From Modicisalibacter radicis (GTDB taxonomy: Bacteria > Pseudomonadota > Gammaproteobacteria > Pseudomonadales > Halomonadaceae), in assembly GCF_900961225.1 (NCBI RefSeq), contig NZ_CAAHFN010000061.1:1-57832 (forward strand): a stretch of DNA of 57,832 nt, given 5' to 3'. The notes below the pieces were generated by a model. The model saw only the letters and a list, made by a program, of their open reading frames with translations. It was not told the DNA's origin and searched no databases. The translations under genes were made by a program, and so were the position numbers. This document shows, piece after piece, positions 1-10,054 of the stretch (within the stretch, counting starts at the first letter, position 1; every line of letters starts with the position of its first letter).

Positions 1-154
1 GCTCCGACCAGGTGTTGCAGATGCCGATGATCGGCTTGCCCTGGAACTCATGATCGGGGATGCCCTGGTTCTTCATCCAGCTGCGGTACATGAAGCCGTT
101 CTTGTCGGCCGTGCCGAACCAGGCGGCGCTGCGCAGCGGTCTTTTATCGGTCAT
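1..154 (-). CDS. IlvD/Edd-family sugar acid dehydratase, N-terminal part (L-arabonate dehydratase-like)
   Basis: Only the first 51 codons are present; the gene runs off the left edge. The visible N-terminus (MTDKRPLRSAAWFG, then a WMKNQGIP stretch and PIIGICNTWSE) is characteristic of the IlvD/Edd dehydratases that act on pentonates and hexonates, with the Cys of GICNTWSE expected to ligate the Fe-S cluster. These enzymes convert L-arabonate to 2-keto-3-deoxy-L-arabonate in the oxidative arabinose pathway. The ATG has an upstream AGGGAA. It is the last visible gene of a minus-strand run araF-araG-araH-dehydratase, 172 bases after araH. Exact substrate (arabonate or galactonate) is inferred from the neighbours. 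Confidence 0.8.
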   Translation of the reverse strand, partial: MTDKRPLRSAAWFGTADKNGFMYRSWMKNQGIPDHEFQGKPIIGICNTWSE

Positions 155-326
155 GAAGAGTTCCCTAAAAGTGCGATTCAAAACATAGCCGGCGCGGTCC
201 CGCGGACAGGTCAACGCGAAGGTCATTCGTCAGGGATGACGAATGTAGCGCCCAGGGAAGGGTTCATAGCGCCTTCGCAAAGACCTGCCCTCGGGGCCGG
301 TAGCGACGAGGTGTGGCCAAGTACGC

Positions 327-1331
327 CTACCCTTTCGCTCTACGTGTCTGCTTCCAGCGGTCGAACATCACCGCCAGCAGCAGGATCGCGCCGCGCACCA
401 GGTACTGATAGAAGGTCGGCACGTTGAGCAGGCCCATGGCGTTCTGCACGCAGCCCATGATCAGTACCCCGACCAGCACGCCGGTGATCGATGCCACGCC
501 GCCGGAGAGCGACACGCCGCCCAGCACGCAGGCCGAGATCACCGCGAGTTCCAGCCCCAGCGAGGTGTTGGGATCGCCCAGGCCCATGCGCGAGGTGAGC
601 AGCACCCCGGCGATGCCGGCGACCACGCCCTGCAGCGCGAACACGGTGATCTTGAGCCGGCGCACGTTGACCCCGGCCAGGCTCGCCGCCTCGGCGTTGC
701 CGCCGGTGGCCAGCACGTTGCGGCCGAAGGCTGTCAGGTTGAGCAGCACACCGAAGATCACGAAGCACGCGATCATCGTCCACACCGGCAGGGTCAGGCC
801 CAGGAAGGAGGCGCTGCCCAGTTCGAAGAACCCCGGCACGGTGATCATCACCGCGTCGCCGCCGGAGGTGATGTAGGCCAGCCCGCGCACGAACTCCATC
901 GCCGCCAGCGTGGCGATCAGCGAGTTGATGCCGAAGCGCGCCACCACGAAACCGTTGAAGGCGCCCACCGCGCCGCCGGCGGCCACACCGCCGAGCACGC
1001 CGATGACCACGCTGCCCGAGGTCGAGGTGATCACCGCCGCGACGACCCCGGCGAAGGCGACGATCGAGGCCACCGACAGATCGACCTCGCCCAGCGCCAG
1101 CACCATCATCATGGTCGTGGCGATGGTGCCGATCAGCGTCACCGAGAGCAGCAGGCCGACGATGTTGCGCCCGGTCAGGAAATCGGGCACCAGGACCGAC
1201 AGGCCGATGAACAGCAGGATGAAGATGGCGATCAGCCCGGAGGTATCGAGCAGCGTGCGCAGCGGCTTGGGCAAGCCGCGCCGTCCCCCGGGTTGCACCG
1301 CCGTGGAGGAAGCGGTCTTTTCACTGGACAT
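327..1331 (-). CDS. araH: L-arabinose-type ABC transporter permease
   Basis: Membrane permease of a CUT2-class sugar ABC importer, 334 residues, a usual length for AraH/RbsC. A hydrophilic N-terminus of about 30 residues is followed by many hydrophobic helices; the Gly-rich EAASLAGVNVRRLKITVFAL segment is the conserved cytoplasmic loop that contacts the ATPase. The start is preceded by GAGAGGAATTACCC. It follows araG after 34 bases and belongs to the araFGH operon. CUT2 permeases for arabinose, galactose and ribose are similar; arabinose is preferred because of the dehydratase, 1-dehydrogenase and arabinofuranosidase encoded nearby. Confidence 0.87.
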   Translation of the reverse strand: MSSEKTASSTAVQPGGRRGLPKPLRTLLDTSGLIAIFILLFIGLSVLVPDFLTGRNIVGLLLSVTLIGTIATTMMMVLALGEVDLSVASIVAFAGVVAAVITSTSGSVVIGVLGGVAAGGAVGAFNGFVVARFGINSLIATLAAMEFVRGLAYITSGGDAVMITVPGFFELGSASFLGLTLPVWTMIACFVIFGVLLNLTAFGRNVLATGGNAEAASLAGVNVRRLKITVFALQGVVAGIAGVLLTSRMGLGDPNTSLGLELAVISACVLGGVSLSGGVASITGVLVGVLIMGCVQNAMGLLNVPTFYQYLVRGAILLLAVMFDRWKQTRRAKG

Positions 1332-1365
1332 GGGTAATTCCTCTCTGAAAGCTTCGGCGGGATTG

Positions 1366-2859
<1,494 letters not shown>

Positions 2860-2898
2860 GGCATGACTCCCGCAGGCGACGTGGTTATTCGAAGGGAA

Positions 2899-2945
2899 CC
2901 GGGGCGACAGGCGCCCCGGCGTCAGGCCCGGGCCGGCAAGCCGGC
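2899..2945 (-). other. Intercistronic hairpins between araF and araG
   Basis: The araF-araG gap contains a perfect 8-bp stem (CCGGGGCG, loop of 5, CGCCCCGG; 2899-2919) followed by a second inverted repeat (GCCGGC-AA-GCCGGC; 2932-2945). There is no T tract, so it is not a classic terminator. Hairpins here commonly protect the upstream binding-protein message or reduce read-through, giving excess binding protein over ATPase. The structure is seen in the sequence; the role is inferred. Confidence 0.5.
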
Positions 2946-2969
2946 CTTCGGGTCGAGCCTGGCCTGCCG

Positions 2970-3965
2970 CTACAGGTTGAGTTCCTCGCGGACCTGCTCC
3001 CAGTTGTCGCGGGTCATCAGCGTGCCGGTGGTTTCGGTATTGGCCGGCGGCTTCTCGCCCTCGGTGATCCAGGTATAGAGATTGTCGGCGCTCTGGCTGC
3101 CGTGCATGGTCGAACTCACCGCCACGGTGCCGTGGAAACCGGTGGGCTTCTCGCGCGAGAACTCGGCGAACGCCGCCCCCGAGCCGTTGATGCCGACGCC
3201 GATAACCTGGTCGGCGGACAGCCCGTACTGCTCGCTGGCGCGCACCCCGCCGAGCACGCTCTCCTCGTTGAGCGCGTAGATCACCCAGTGCTCGAAATCG
3301 CCGTTCTTGGACAGCACCGGCGATGCCGCGGCGAAGGCGCTGCTGGTATCGGTGTTCTGCTGTGGTGCATCGAAGATGTTGGCTTCCTCGAAGCCGGATT
3401 CGAGCAGCGCGTCGGTGGCCCCGTCGGTGCGCTCCTTGGCGGTGGGCAGCTCATAGTTGGTAATGCGCAGCGCGGCGACGTTCTCCGGATCCCAGCCGCG
3501 CTTTTCCATCTCCGCGGCGATGGCGTTGCCCACCTGCTGGCCGATCTTGTAACCCGACATGCCCAGGTGCGGCACGCCCTCCATCGGTTCGCCGTCGGCG
3601 CCCACGAAGCGGTCGTCGACGGTGACCACCTTCATGCCGTACTGCTCGGCGCGGTTCATGATCGCCGGCCCCAGGCGCACGTCGGGCGGGCAGATGACGA
3701 AGCCCTGGGCGCCCTGCGAATTGAGGTTGTCGATGGCGCTGAGCACCTGCTGGCCATCCTCGCCGGACAGCCGCACCACCTCGAAGCCCTTTTCCTCGCC
3801 GAGATCGGTGGCGGCCTGCTGCTCGTTGATGAACCAGGCCTGCTCCGGCTTCTTGACGATGAAGCCGATCTTGACCTCGTCGTCGGCGGCCTGCGCCAGA
3901 GTGAACGAGCTCAGCGCCAGGCCGGCGCCCAGCGCGAGACGTGACAGCGTGTGAGTCAATGACAT
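2970..3965 (-). CDS. araF: L-arabinose-type periplasmic substrate-binding protein
   Basis: Periplasmic sugar-binding protein of the ABC importer, 331 residues. It begins with a signal peptide ([20 protein letters not shown], cleavage near [12 protein letters not shown]). The mature part [14 protein letters not shown] and the later [14 protein letters not shown] segment match AraF-type periplasmic-binding-protein fold I proteins. The frame is open for 25 codons further upstream, but the chosen ATG has CAGGAGAA seven bases ahead and directly starts the signal peptide. First gene of the araFGH-dehydratase operon. Galactose binding cannot be excluded. Confidence 0.87.
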   Translation of the reverse strand: MSLTHTLSRLALGAGLALSSFTLAQAADDEVKIGFIVKKPEQAWFINEQQAATDLGEEKGFEVVRLSGEDGQQVLSAIDNLNSQGAQGFVICPPDVRLGPAIMNRAEQYGMKVVTVDDRFVGADGEPMEGVPHLGMSGYKIGQQVGNAIAAEMEKRGWDPENVAALRITNYELPTAKERTDGATDALLESGFEEANIFDAPQQNTDTSSAFAAASPVLSKNGDFEHWVIYALNEESVLGGVRASEQYGLSADQVIGVGINGSGAAFAEFSREKPTGFHGTVAVSSTMHGSQSADNLYTWITEGEKPPANTETTGTLMTRDNWEQVREELNL

Positions 3966-4242
3966 TCGGCGTTCTCCTGCCCAGAGGGCACAGGTTTTGT
4001 TGTTGTGATCGGGCGCCACGGCGGCCGATCCTGCGAGCACCCAGTGAAATTAGTCGGCCCGCGCTCGGGCGACCAATACCCTTTGCTCGACGGGAGGATA
4101 TCGTTTTGGTTATCAGAAGATAGACAGGCTTGGTCAGTTGCGCCCCACGACCATCGAATGGCCTCGATGGCTACGACTAATGTCAGACTCATTGCGACTA
4201 AAGTCGTTCGCGGCCATCGTCCTTCCCCGCGCTGCAGAACGA
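3966..4242. promoter_or_regulatory. araF upstream control region with 21-bp-spaced direct repeats
   Basis: The region between araF and the terminator of the upstream gene must hold the araFGH promoter. It contains two near-identical 11-mers, CGACTAATGTC at 4174-4184 and CGACTAAAGTC at 4195-4205. They match at 10 of 11 positions, are in direct orientation and are 21 bp apart, two helical turns. Such phased half-sites suit a dimeric or tetrameric activator such as the GbpR-like LysR protein encoded at 5647. I cannot assign -35/-10 boxes with confidence. Confidence 0.5.
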
Positions 4243-4274
4243 AAAAAAAGCCACCCGACGGGCGGCCTTTTCCG
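4243..4274 (-). terminator. Rho-independent terminator of the aldose epimerase gene
   Basis: On the minus strand a GC-rich stem (GCCGCCCG / CGGGTGGC with a very short loop) is followed directly by eight T residues. It starts about 17 bases after the epimerase stop codon. A shorter T run on the other side could give weak bidirectional activity. Confidence 0.75.
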
Positions 4275-4290
4275 CTTATCCCTGAGCGCC

Positions 4291-5532
4291 TTATTTCATT
4301 TCATCGGGGGATTCGGCGGTCGAAAAGCGATAGACGGTCTGCGATTGATAGGTCTCGCCCGGCCGCAGAATCGTCGAGGGAAAATCGGGGTGATTGGGCG
4401 AGTCGGGGAAGTGCTGGGTCTCGAGGGCGAAGCCACTGCGATGAGCGTAGGCCTGGCCGCCCTTGCCGGTCAGTTTGCCGGCCAGGAAATTGCCCGAATA
4501 GAACTGGATGCCCGGCTCGTTGGTGGCCACCTCCAGCACGCGGCCGGTGTCGGGTTCCCAGACGCGAGCGGCGAGCACCAGCGCTTCACTCTGGGGCGCT
4601 TCACGCTTGAGCACGAAATTGTGGTCGTAGCCCTTGGCGAACTCGAGCTGCTGGTTGTCGGCTTCGATGCGCGCACCGATCGGCGTCGGTTCGGTGAAGT
4701 CGAGCGGCGTACCGGCCACCGGACGAATCTCGCCGGTAGGAATCAGCGACTCGTCGATCGGCGTGAAAGCCTCGGCATTGATCAGCAACCGATGGTCGAG
4801 AATGCTGTCGTTGCCCTCGCCGTTCAGATTGAAATAGCTGTGCTGGGTGAGATTGACCGGCGTCGCCTCGGTGGTGGTGGCGTGGTAGTCGATCTCGAGG
4901 GCGTCGTCATCGGTCAGGGTGTAGGTCACGCGGGTTTTCAGGCGTCCGGGATAGCCCTCTTCGCCATCGGCACTTGTGTAGCGCAGGATCACTCCGGCAC
5001 CCTGCGCGTTGGAGAACGGCTCGGCCTGCCAGAGTCGCTGATTGAAGCCCTTGTCTCCGCCATGAAGGTGGTTGTCGCCGTCATTGGTCGCCAGCTCATG
5101 GGTCTCGTCGTTGAGCCTGAATTGGCCGTTGGCGATACGGTTGCCGTAGCGCCCGATCAGCGCGCCGAAATAGGGATTGACCTGCTGGTAGGTATCGGAC
5201 AGATAGCCGTCCAGCGAATCGAAGCCAAGCACGATGTCATCGACATTGCCCTGGGCGTCGGGCGTGCGTAGCGAGACGATGATGCCGCCATAGGTGATCA
5301 CCCGCATCTCGATGCCGTTGTCGTTGCTGATCCGATAGACGTCCACCTGGCGGCCGTCCGGCATCTTGCCGAAGGACGACTTCTCCACGCCCTCCAGCGA
5401 AGCGGTTTGCGGCGCAGAACCGCCCTGGTTGCTGGTGTCATCGGCCATTGCAGACCCGGGGAGCGCGGCGGCCAGACAGGCGCTCAGCAACAGGCACTGG
5501 CCGTGTTGTCGATGATGAATGATCCGTGGCAT
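4291..5532 (-). CDS. galM: Aldose 1-epimerase (mutarotase), exported
   Basis: Interconverts alpha and beta anomers of hexoses and pentoses. The 413-residue protein has the galactose mutarotase fold: GGIIVSLRTPD near the N-terminus, GRYGNRIANGQF, the conserved LTQHSYFNL with a catalytic His, and NEPGIQFYSGN with the catalytic Glu. An N-terminal signal peptide (residues about 10-30, cleavage near SAMA-DD) puts it in the periplasm, so it probably presents the correct anomer to the ABC binding protein or permease. It is a single gene between the araF region and the divergent LysR gene, and ends at a good terminator. Confidence 0.87.
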   Translation of the reverse strand: MPRIIHHRQHGQCLLLSACLAAALPGSAMADDTSNQGGSAPQTASLEGVEKSSFGKMPDGRQVDVYRISNDNGIEMRVITYGGIIVSLRTPDAQGNVDDIVLGFDSLDGYLSDTYQQVNPYFGALIGRYGNRIANGQFRLNDETHELATNDGDNHLHGGDKGFNQRLWQAEPFSNAQGAGVILRYTSADGEEGYPGRLKTRVTYTLTDDDALEIDYHATTTEATPVNLTQHSYFNLNGEGNDSILDHRLLINAEAFTPIDESLIPTGEIRPVAGTPLDFTEPTPIGARIEADNQQLEFAKGYDHNFVLKREAPQSEALVLAARVWEPDTGRVLEVATNEPGIQFYSGNFLAGKLTGKGGQAYAHRSGFALETQHFPDSPNHPDFPSTILRPGETYQSQTVYRFSTAESPDEMK

Positions 5533-5646
5533 GCGATGCTCCTTTCCCGTGGATGCTTGTTGTCGTTGCCCTTGCAGGTTAGACAGCGGGAAAAGGCACA
5601 GCTAATAATGCGCTTCACACAACAGATATCAAAAAAGTTATCGGCC

Positions 5647-6615
5647 ATGAAAGAACAGGATGACAAGGGAACATTGGCGCCGGACTGGTTTCTGCGCGTA
5701 CGACTAAAGTTACGCCATCTGCAGCTGTTCCTGGCCCTGGAGGAGCATCGCAACCTGCACCGCGCCGCGGCCAGCCTGGCGATAAGCCAACCGGCGGCCT
5801 CCAAGCTGCTCGGCGATCTCGAGTCCCAGCTCGGCGTCACGCTGTTCGAGCGCCATTCACGCGGGGTCACGCCCAACTGGTACGGCGAGATCGTGATCCG
5901 TCACGCCCGCAGCATCCTTTCCGAACTCCATCATGCCGGCGAGGAACTCAACGCCCTGCGCGAGGGCAACGCCGGCGTCGTCTCGGTGGGCACGGTGATG
6001 GCACCGGCGGTGACGATCCTCGCCAGTGCCATCGAACGGGTCCATCGCGAACTGCCGGGGCTCAAGGTGAGCGTCGATGTCGACGTCAGCAAGTCGCTGA
6101 TTCCCCGGCTGATGGAGGGCGAATTCGATTTCGCCATCACCCGCATCCCCGAGGGTTTCCCCGCCGAGCAGTTCGTGTTCGAGGAGATCGGCGAAGAGGA
6201 GATCTGCTTCGTCTGCCGCGCGGGCCACCCGCTGGCCGGCGTGGCGATGCCCGACCTGGCCGCCATGGCCGCCTACCCCTGGTCGTTGCAACCCAGCGGC
6301 GCACTGATGCGCCAGCGTGTCGACCACCTGCTGCTGCAGCATGGCGTGCTGCCGCCGGGGCAGATCGTCGACACGCCGGACATCCTGGTGTCGCTGGCGC
6401 TGGTCGCCAAGTCCGACACCCTGACCGTGACCTCGCGCCAGGTCGCCGACCTGCTGTGCGCCCCGCAGCGCTTTCGGCTGCTGCCGTTCAGCGAATCGTT
6501 GAGCGTCCAGCCCTACGGGCTGGTGAGTCTGCGCAAGCAGCGCCTGTCGCCCGGCGCGGGGGCGCTGATGAGCACCCTGCGCGAGCTGATCGTCCACCAG
6601 CACCGCAGGACCTGA
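5647..6615 (+). CDS. LysR-family regulator, GbpR-like (sugar module)
   Basis: Transcription factor of 322 residues. An N-terminal winged HTH (LRHLQLFLALEEHRNLHRAA, then ISQPAASKLLGDLE) is followed by the inducer-binding domain (VSVGTVMAPAVTIL, VDVDVSKSLIPRLMEGEFDFAI). The sequence resembles GbpR, which controls galactose/arabinose uptake and oxidation genes in Azospirillum and Agrobacterium. It is divergent from galM and next to the arabinose operon and 1-dehydrogenase. The start is uncertain: an in-frame ATG at 5608 has a weak AAAGG ahead of it, while 5647 leaves room for a divergent promoter. A copy of the operator-like CGACTAAAGT lies at 5701-5710 inside the gene. Confidence 0.8.
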   Translation: MKEQDDKGTLAPDWFLRVRLKLRHLQLFLALEEHRNLHRAAASLAISQPAASKLLGDLESQLGVTLFERHSRGVTPNWYGEIVIRHARSILSELHHAGEELNALREGNAGVVSVGTVMAPAVTILASAIERVHRELPGLKVSVDVDVSKSLIPRLMEGEFDFAITRIPEGFPAEQFVFEEIGEEEICFVCRAGHPLAGVAMPDLAAMAAYPWSLQPSGALMRQRVDHLLLQHGVLPPGQIVDTPDILVSLALVAKSDTLTVTSRQVADLLCAPQRFRLLPFSESLSVQPYGLVSLRKQRLSPGAGALMSTLRELIVHQHRRT

Positions 6616-6638
6616 GGCGAGCGGGCGCCGGGCCCGGA

Positions 6639-7598
<960 letters not shown>

Positions 7599-7692
7599 TC
7601 ACCTTACCGGCGCCGCCGCGAGGGTGCCAATACCAATCCCGCCATGCCGCGATCACCCTTGGGGTATGAGCACCGCCATGGCCGGCTTGAAT

Positions 7693-8397
7693 TCACAGCC
7701 GCTCGAGGTAGGCCGTGCCACCGAGCTGGCGCATCTGGCGCTGGATCCACTGGCTGCGCTGGAGTGTCGCCGAGGAGGGCCGCGAGGCGCTGCGCTCGCG
7801 CGGGTTGGGCAGGATGGCCGCCAGCCGGCTGGCCTGGACGACGCTGAGCTGGTCGGCGGAGACGCCGAAATAATGCCGGGCAGCCGCTTCCAGGCCGAAT
7901 ACGCCGGTGTCCCATTCGACGATGTTGAGATACACCTCGAGGATGCGCTGCTTGGGCCACAGCGTCTCGATGAGCACGGTGAACCAGGCTTCCAGGCCCT
8001 TGCGCAGCCAGTTGCGGCCGGTCCACAGGAACAGGTTCTTGGCGGTCTGCTGGCTGATGGTGCTCGCCCCGCGCAGGCTGTCGCCGGCCTGCCAGGCGGC
8101 GATCGCCCGACGCAACTGGCCGAAGTCGAAGCCGTGGTGGTCGGGAAACTTCTGGTCCTCGGCGGCGATCACCGCCAGCTTGGCGTGATCCGACAGCCGC
8201 CCCCAGGGCATCCAGGCCTGCTGGATGTCCAACGACTCACCGCCCACCCACGACTCCACCTTGCGCTCGACCATCACCATCGAGCCGAACACCGGCACCA
8301 CGCGAAAGAACATCACCAGGCCCAGCGAGGCGAGTACGAAGGCGGCGATGCCCAGCAGCAGATAGCGCAGCAGCCTGCGTGGCCAGTGGTGAGACAT
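7693..8397 (-). CDS. mtgA: Monofunctional peptidoglycan glycosyltransferase
   Basis: Polymerises lipid II into glycan strands at the periplasmic face of the inner membrane, without a transpeptidase domain. The 234-residue protein has one N-terminal membrane helix (about residues 10-35) and the GT51 motifs in order: VIAAEDQKFPDHHGFD with the catalytic Glu, GASTISQQTAKNLFLW, and a later ILEVYLNIVEWDTGVFGLEA. Length matches MtgA. The frame extends upstream, but the chosen ATG (MSHHWPRR) has GGGAACG ahead. Its neighbours are functionally unrelated. Confidence 0.9.
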   Translation of the reverse strand: MSHHWPRRLLRYLLLGIAAFVLASLGLVMFFRVVPVFGSMVMVERKVESWVGGESLDIQQAWMPWGRLSDHAKLAVIAAEDQKFPDHHGFDFGQLRRAIAAWQAGDSLRGASTISQQTAKNLFLWTGRNWLRKGLEAWFTVLIETLWPKQRILEVYLNIVEWDTGVFGLEAAARHYFGVSADQLSVVQASRLAAILPNPRERSASRPSSATLQRSQWIQRQMRQLGGTAYLERL

Positions 8398-8526
8398 GCG
8401 ATGGCGTTCCCGTGCGTGCGAAGACCCGGCGAGTATAACAACACAGGACGCCACGGCGACGGATGGCGGCCAACGCAACGCACCGGACTGGCGATTGCCG
8501 GCCCGGCACGCTGTCGTGTAGCGCCG

Positions 8527-9669
8527 CTAGCGCAACGGCACGCTGGCGTAGGTCGGCTCGCCCTGCGCCTGGGCCAGCGCCAGTACCGCGCTCGACATCG
8601 GCTCGGCGGGGGGCGCCGTCAGGGTCATTCTCACCCGCGGCTCACGCTCGCCCGGCGTGTCTCGCCCCTGGCGCGAATCGATGCCGTTGCGCTCGTCACG
8701 CGGCGGAATGCCGAAGTATTCGCGGTAGCACTTGGAGAAATGCGGCGTGGAGACGAAGCCGCAGGCCGACGCGACCTCGATGATCGACAACGGTGTCTGC
8801 TTGAGCAGCTGACGCGCCCGGGTCAGGCGCAGCTTGAGGTAGTAGCGCGACGGCGAGCAGTTGAGATACTTCTGGAACAGCCGTTCGAGCTGACGCCGCG
8901 AGACGTCGACGTAGCTTGCCAGCTCGTCGAGGCCGATGGGCTCCTCGAGGTTGGCCTCCATCAACGCGACGATCTCCAGCAGCTTGGGCTGGGTGGTGCC
9001 CAGCACGTGCTTGAGCGGCACCCGTTGCTGGTCCTGTTCGTTGCGCACCCGGTCGTAGATGAACATCTCGGAGATGCCGGCGGCCAGCTCCCGGCCATGA
9101 TCATGCCCAATCAGGTTGAGCATCATGTCGAGCGGCGCGGTGCCACCGGAGGCGGTGAAGCGGTCGCGGTCGATCGAGAACAGCCGGGTAGTCAACGGCA
9201 CCCGCGGGAACGCTTCCTGCATCGCCGCCAGACACTCCCAGTGAATGCTGGTCTCGTAGCCGTCGAGCAGCCCGGCCTTGGCCAGTGCCCAGCTGCCGGT
9301 GCAGACCGACCCCAGCCGCCGCGAGAGCCGCGACTGGCTCTGCAACCAGGCGATGTGCTCGCGGGTCACGCCGCGATGCGGCGCGACGCCGCCGCACACC
9401 ACCACCCAGTCGAGCGACAACGGGATATGCGTCGCCGCGTCGGGAGTGATCTGCAGGCCGTCGCTGGCCCGCACCGGCTCGCCGTTGTGACTCAGCGTAT
9501 ACCAGCGGTAGAGCTCGCGACCGGCCAGTTGGTTGGCCATGCGCAGCGGTTCGATGGCCGAGGCCAGCGAGATCAGGGTGAAGTTTTCCAGCAGCAGGAA
9601 GCCTAGCGTCTGGGGGACAACGGCCCGCGCGGCCGCCGACGATGCATTTACAGCCTGGGAAGATGCCAT
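8527..9669 (-). CDS. gbdR: GlxA/AraC-family regulator, GbdR-like
   Basis: Transcription activator of 380 residues with an N-terminal DJ-1/PfpI-like domain (IFSLASAIEPLRMANQL region, GSVCTGSWALAKAG around the usual nucleophile-elbow Cys) and a C-terminal AraC double HTH (LDELASYVDVSRRQLERLF, then IIEVASACGFVSTPHFSK). It resembles pseudomonad GbdR, which senses glycine betaine/dimethylglycine and activates their catabolism. ATG chosen because GAGGAG lies seven bases upstream; an in-frame ATG six codons earlier is less likely. No betaine demethylase genes adjoin it here, so targets would be elsewhere. Confidence 0.8.
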   Translation of the reverse strand: MASSQAVNASSAAARAVVPQTLGFLLLENFTLISLASAIEPLRMANQLAGRELYRWYTLSHNGEPVRASDGLQITPDAATHIPLSLDWVVVCGGVAPHRGVTREHIAWLQSQSRLSRRLGSVCTGSWALAKAGLLDGYETSIHWECLAAMQEAFPRVPLTTRLFSIDRDRFTASGGTAPLDMMLNLIGHDHGRELAAGISEMFIYDRVRNEQDQQRVPLKHVLGTTQPKLLEIVALMEANLEEPIGLDELASYVDVSRRQLERLFQKYLNCSPSRYYLKLRLTRARQLLKQTPLSIIEVASACGFVSTPHFSKCYREYFGIPPRDERNGIDSRQGRDTPGEREPRVRMTLTAPPAEPMSSAVLALAQAQGEPTYASVPLR

Positions 9670-10054
9670 GGCGATCTCCTCTTCCACGGGGTCCGCCCCT
9701 CGGTCTCGCCGAAGGGTCCTGTTGTGCTTGTTATGGTGCGCCTGCCGCCCACTGCGTCAGGATATACACCGAACGCGACAGACTGATAGTGCATTCTTGC
9801 GGATAGGCGGGGGGAAACGCACTCGTCAACGACATTCATGTCGCAAACAGGTATTGCGAGGTCGCTTCCCGTGTCGCGCGTGGCGAACCACCAGCAAGCG
9901 TCGCCGTAGCGCCACTCGCCGATGGTCGTGATTGACCGGCGCATGCGCCGACGCCATGCTCGAAATACCGTGACGCGTCGCCTGCTTCTCCCGGCACCGG
10001 GGTGCCTCTCAGCGAAGCAGCGACGACGTGAGGAACATCATTGGAGAGGTCGCC
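9670..10054. promoter_or_regulatory. Divergent region between gbdR-like and aidB-like genes
   Basis: 385 bases without a convincing gene. It must carry promoters for both divergent genes. The clearest element is a perfect inverted repeat CGACAT-TC-ATGTCG at 9830-9843, about 160 bases before the regulator start and 210 before the dehydrogenase, an operator candidate. I do not see good sigma-70 boxes. Confidence 0.35.
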
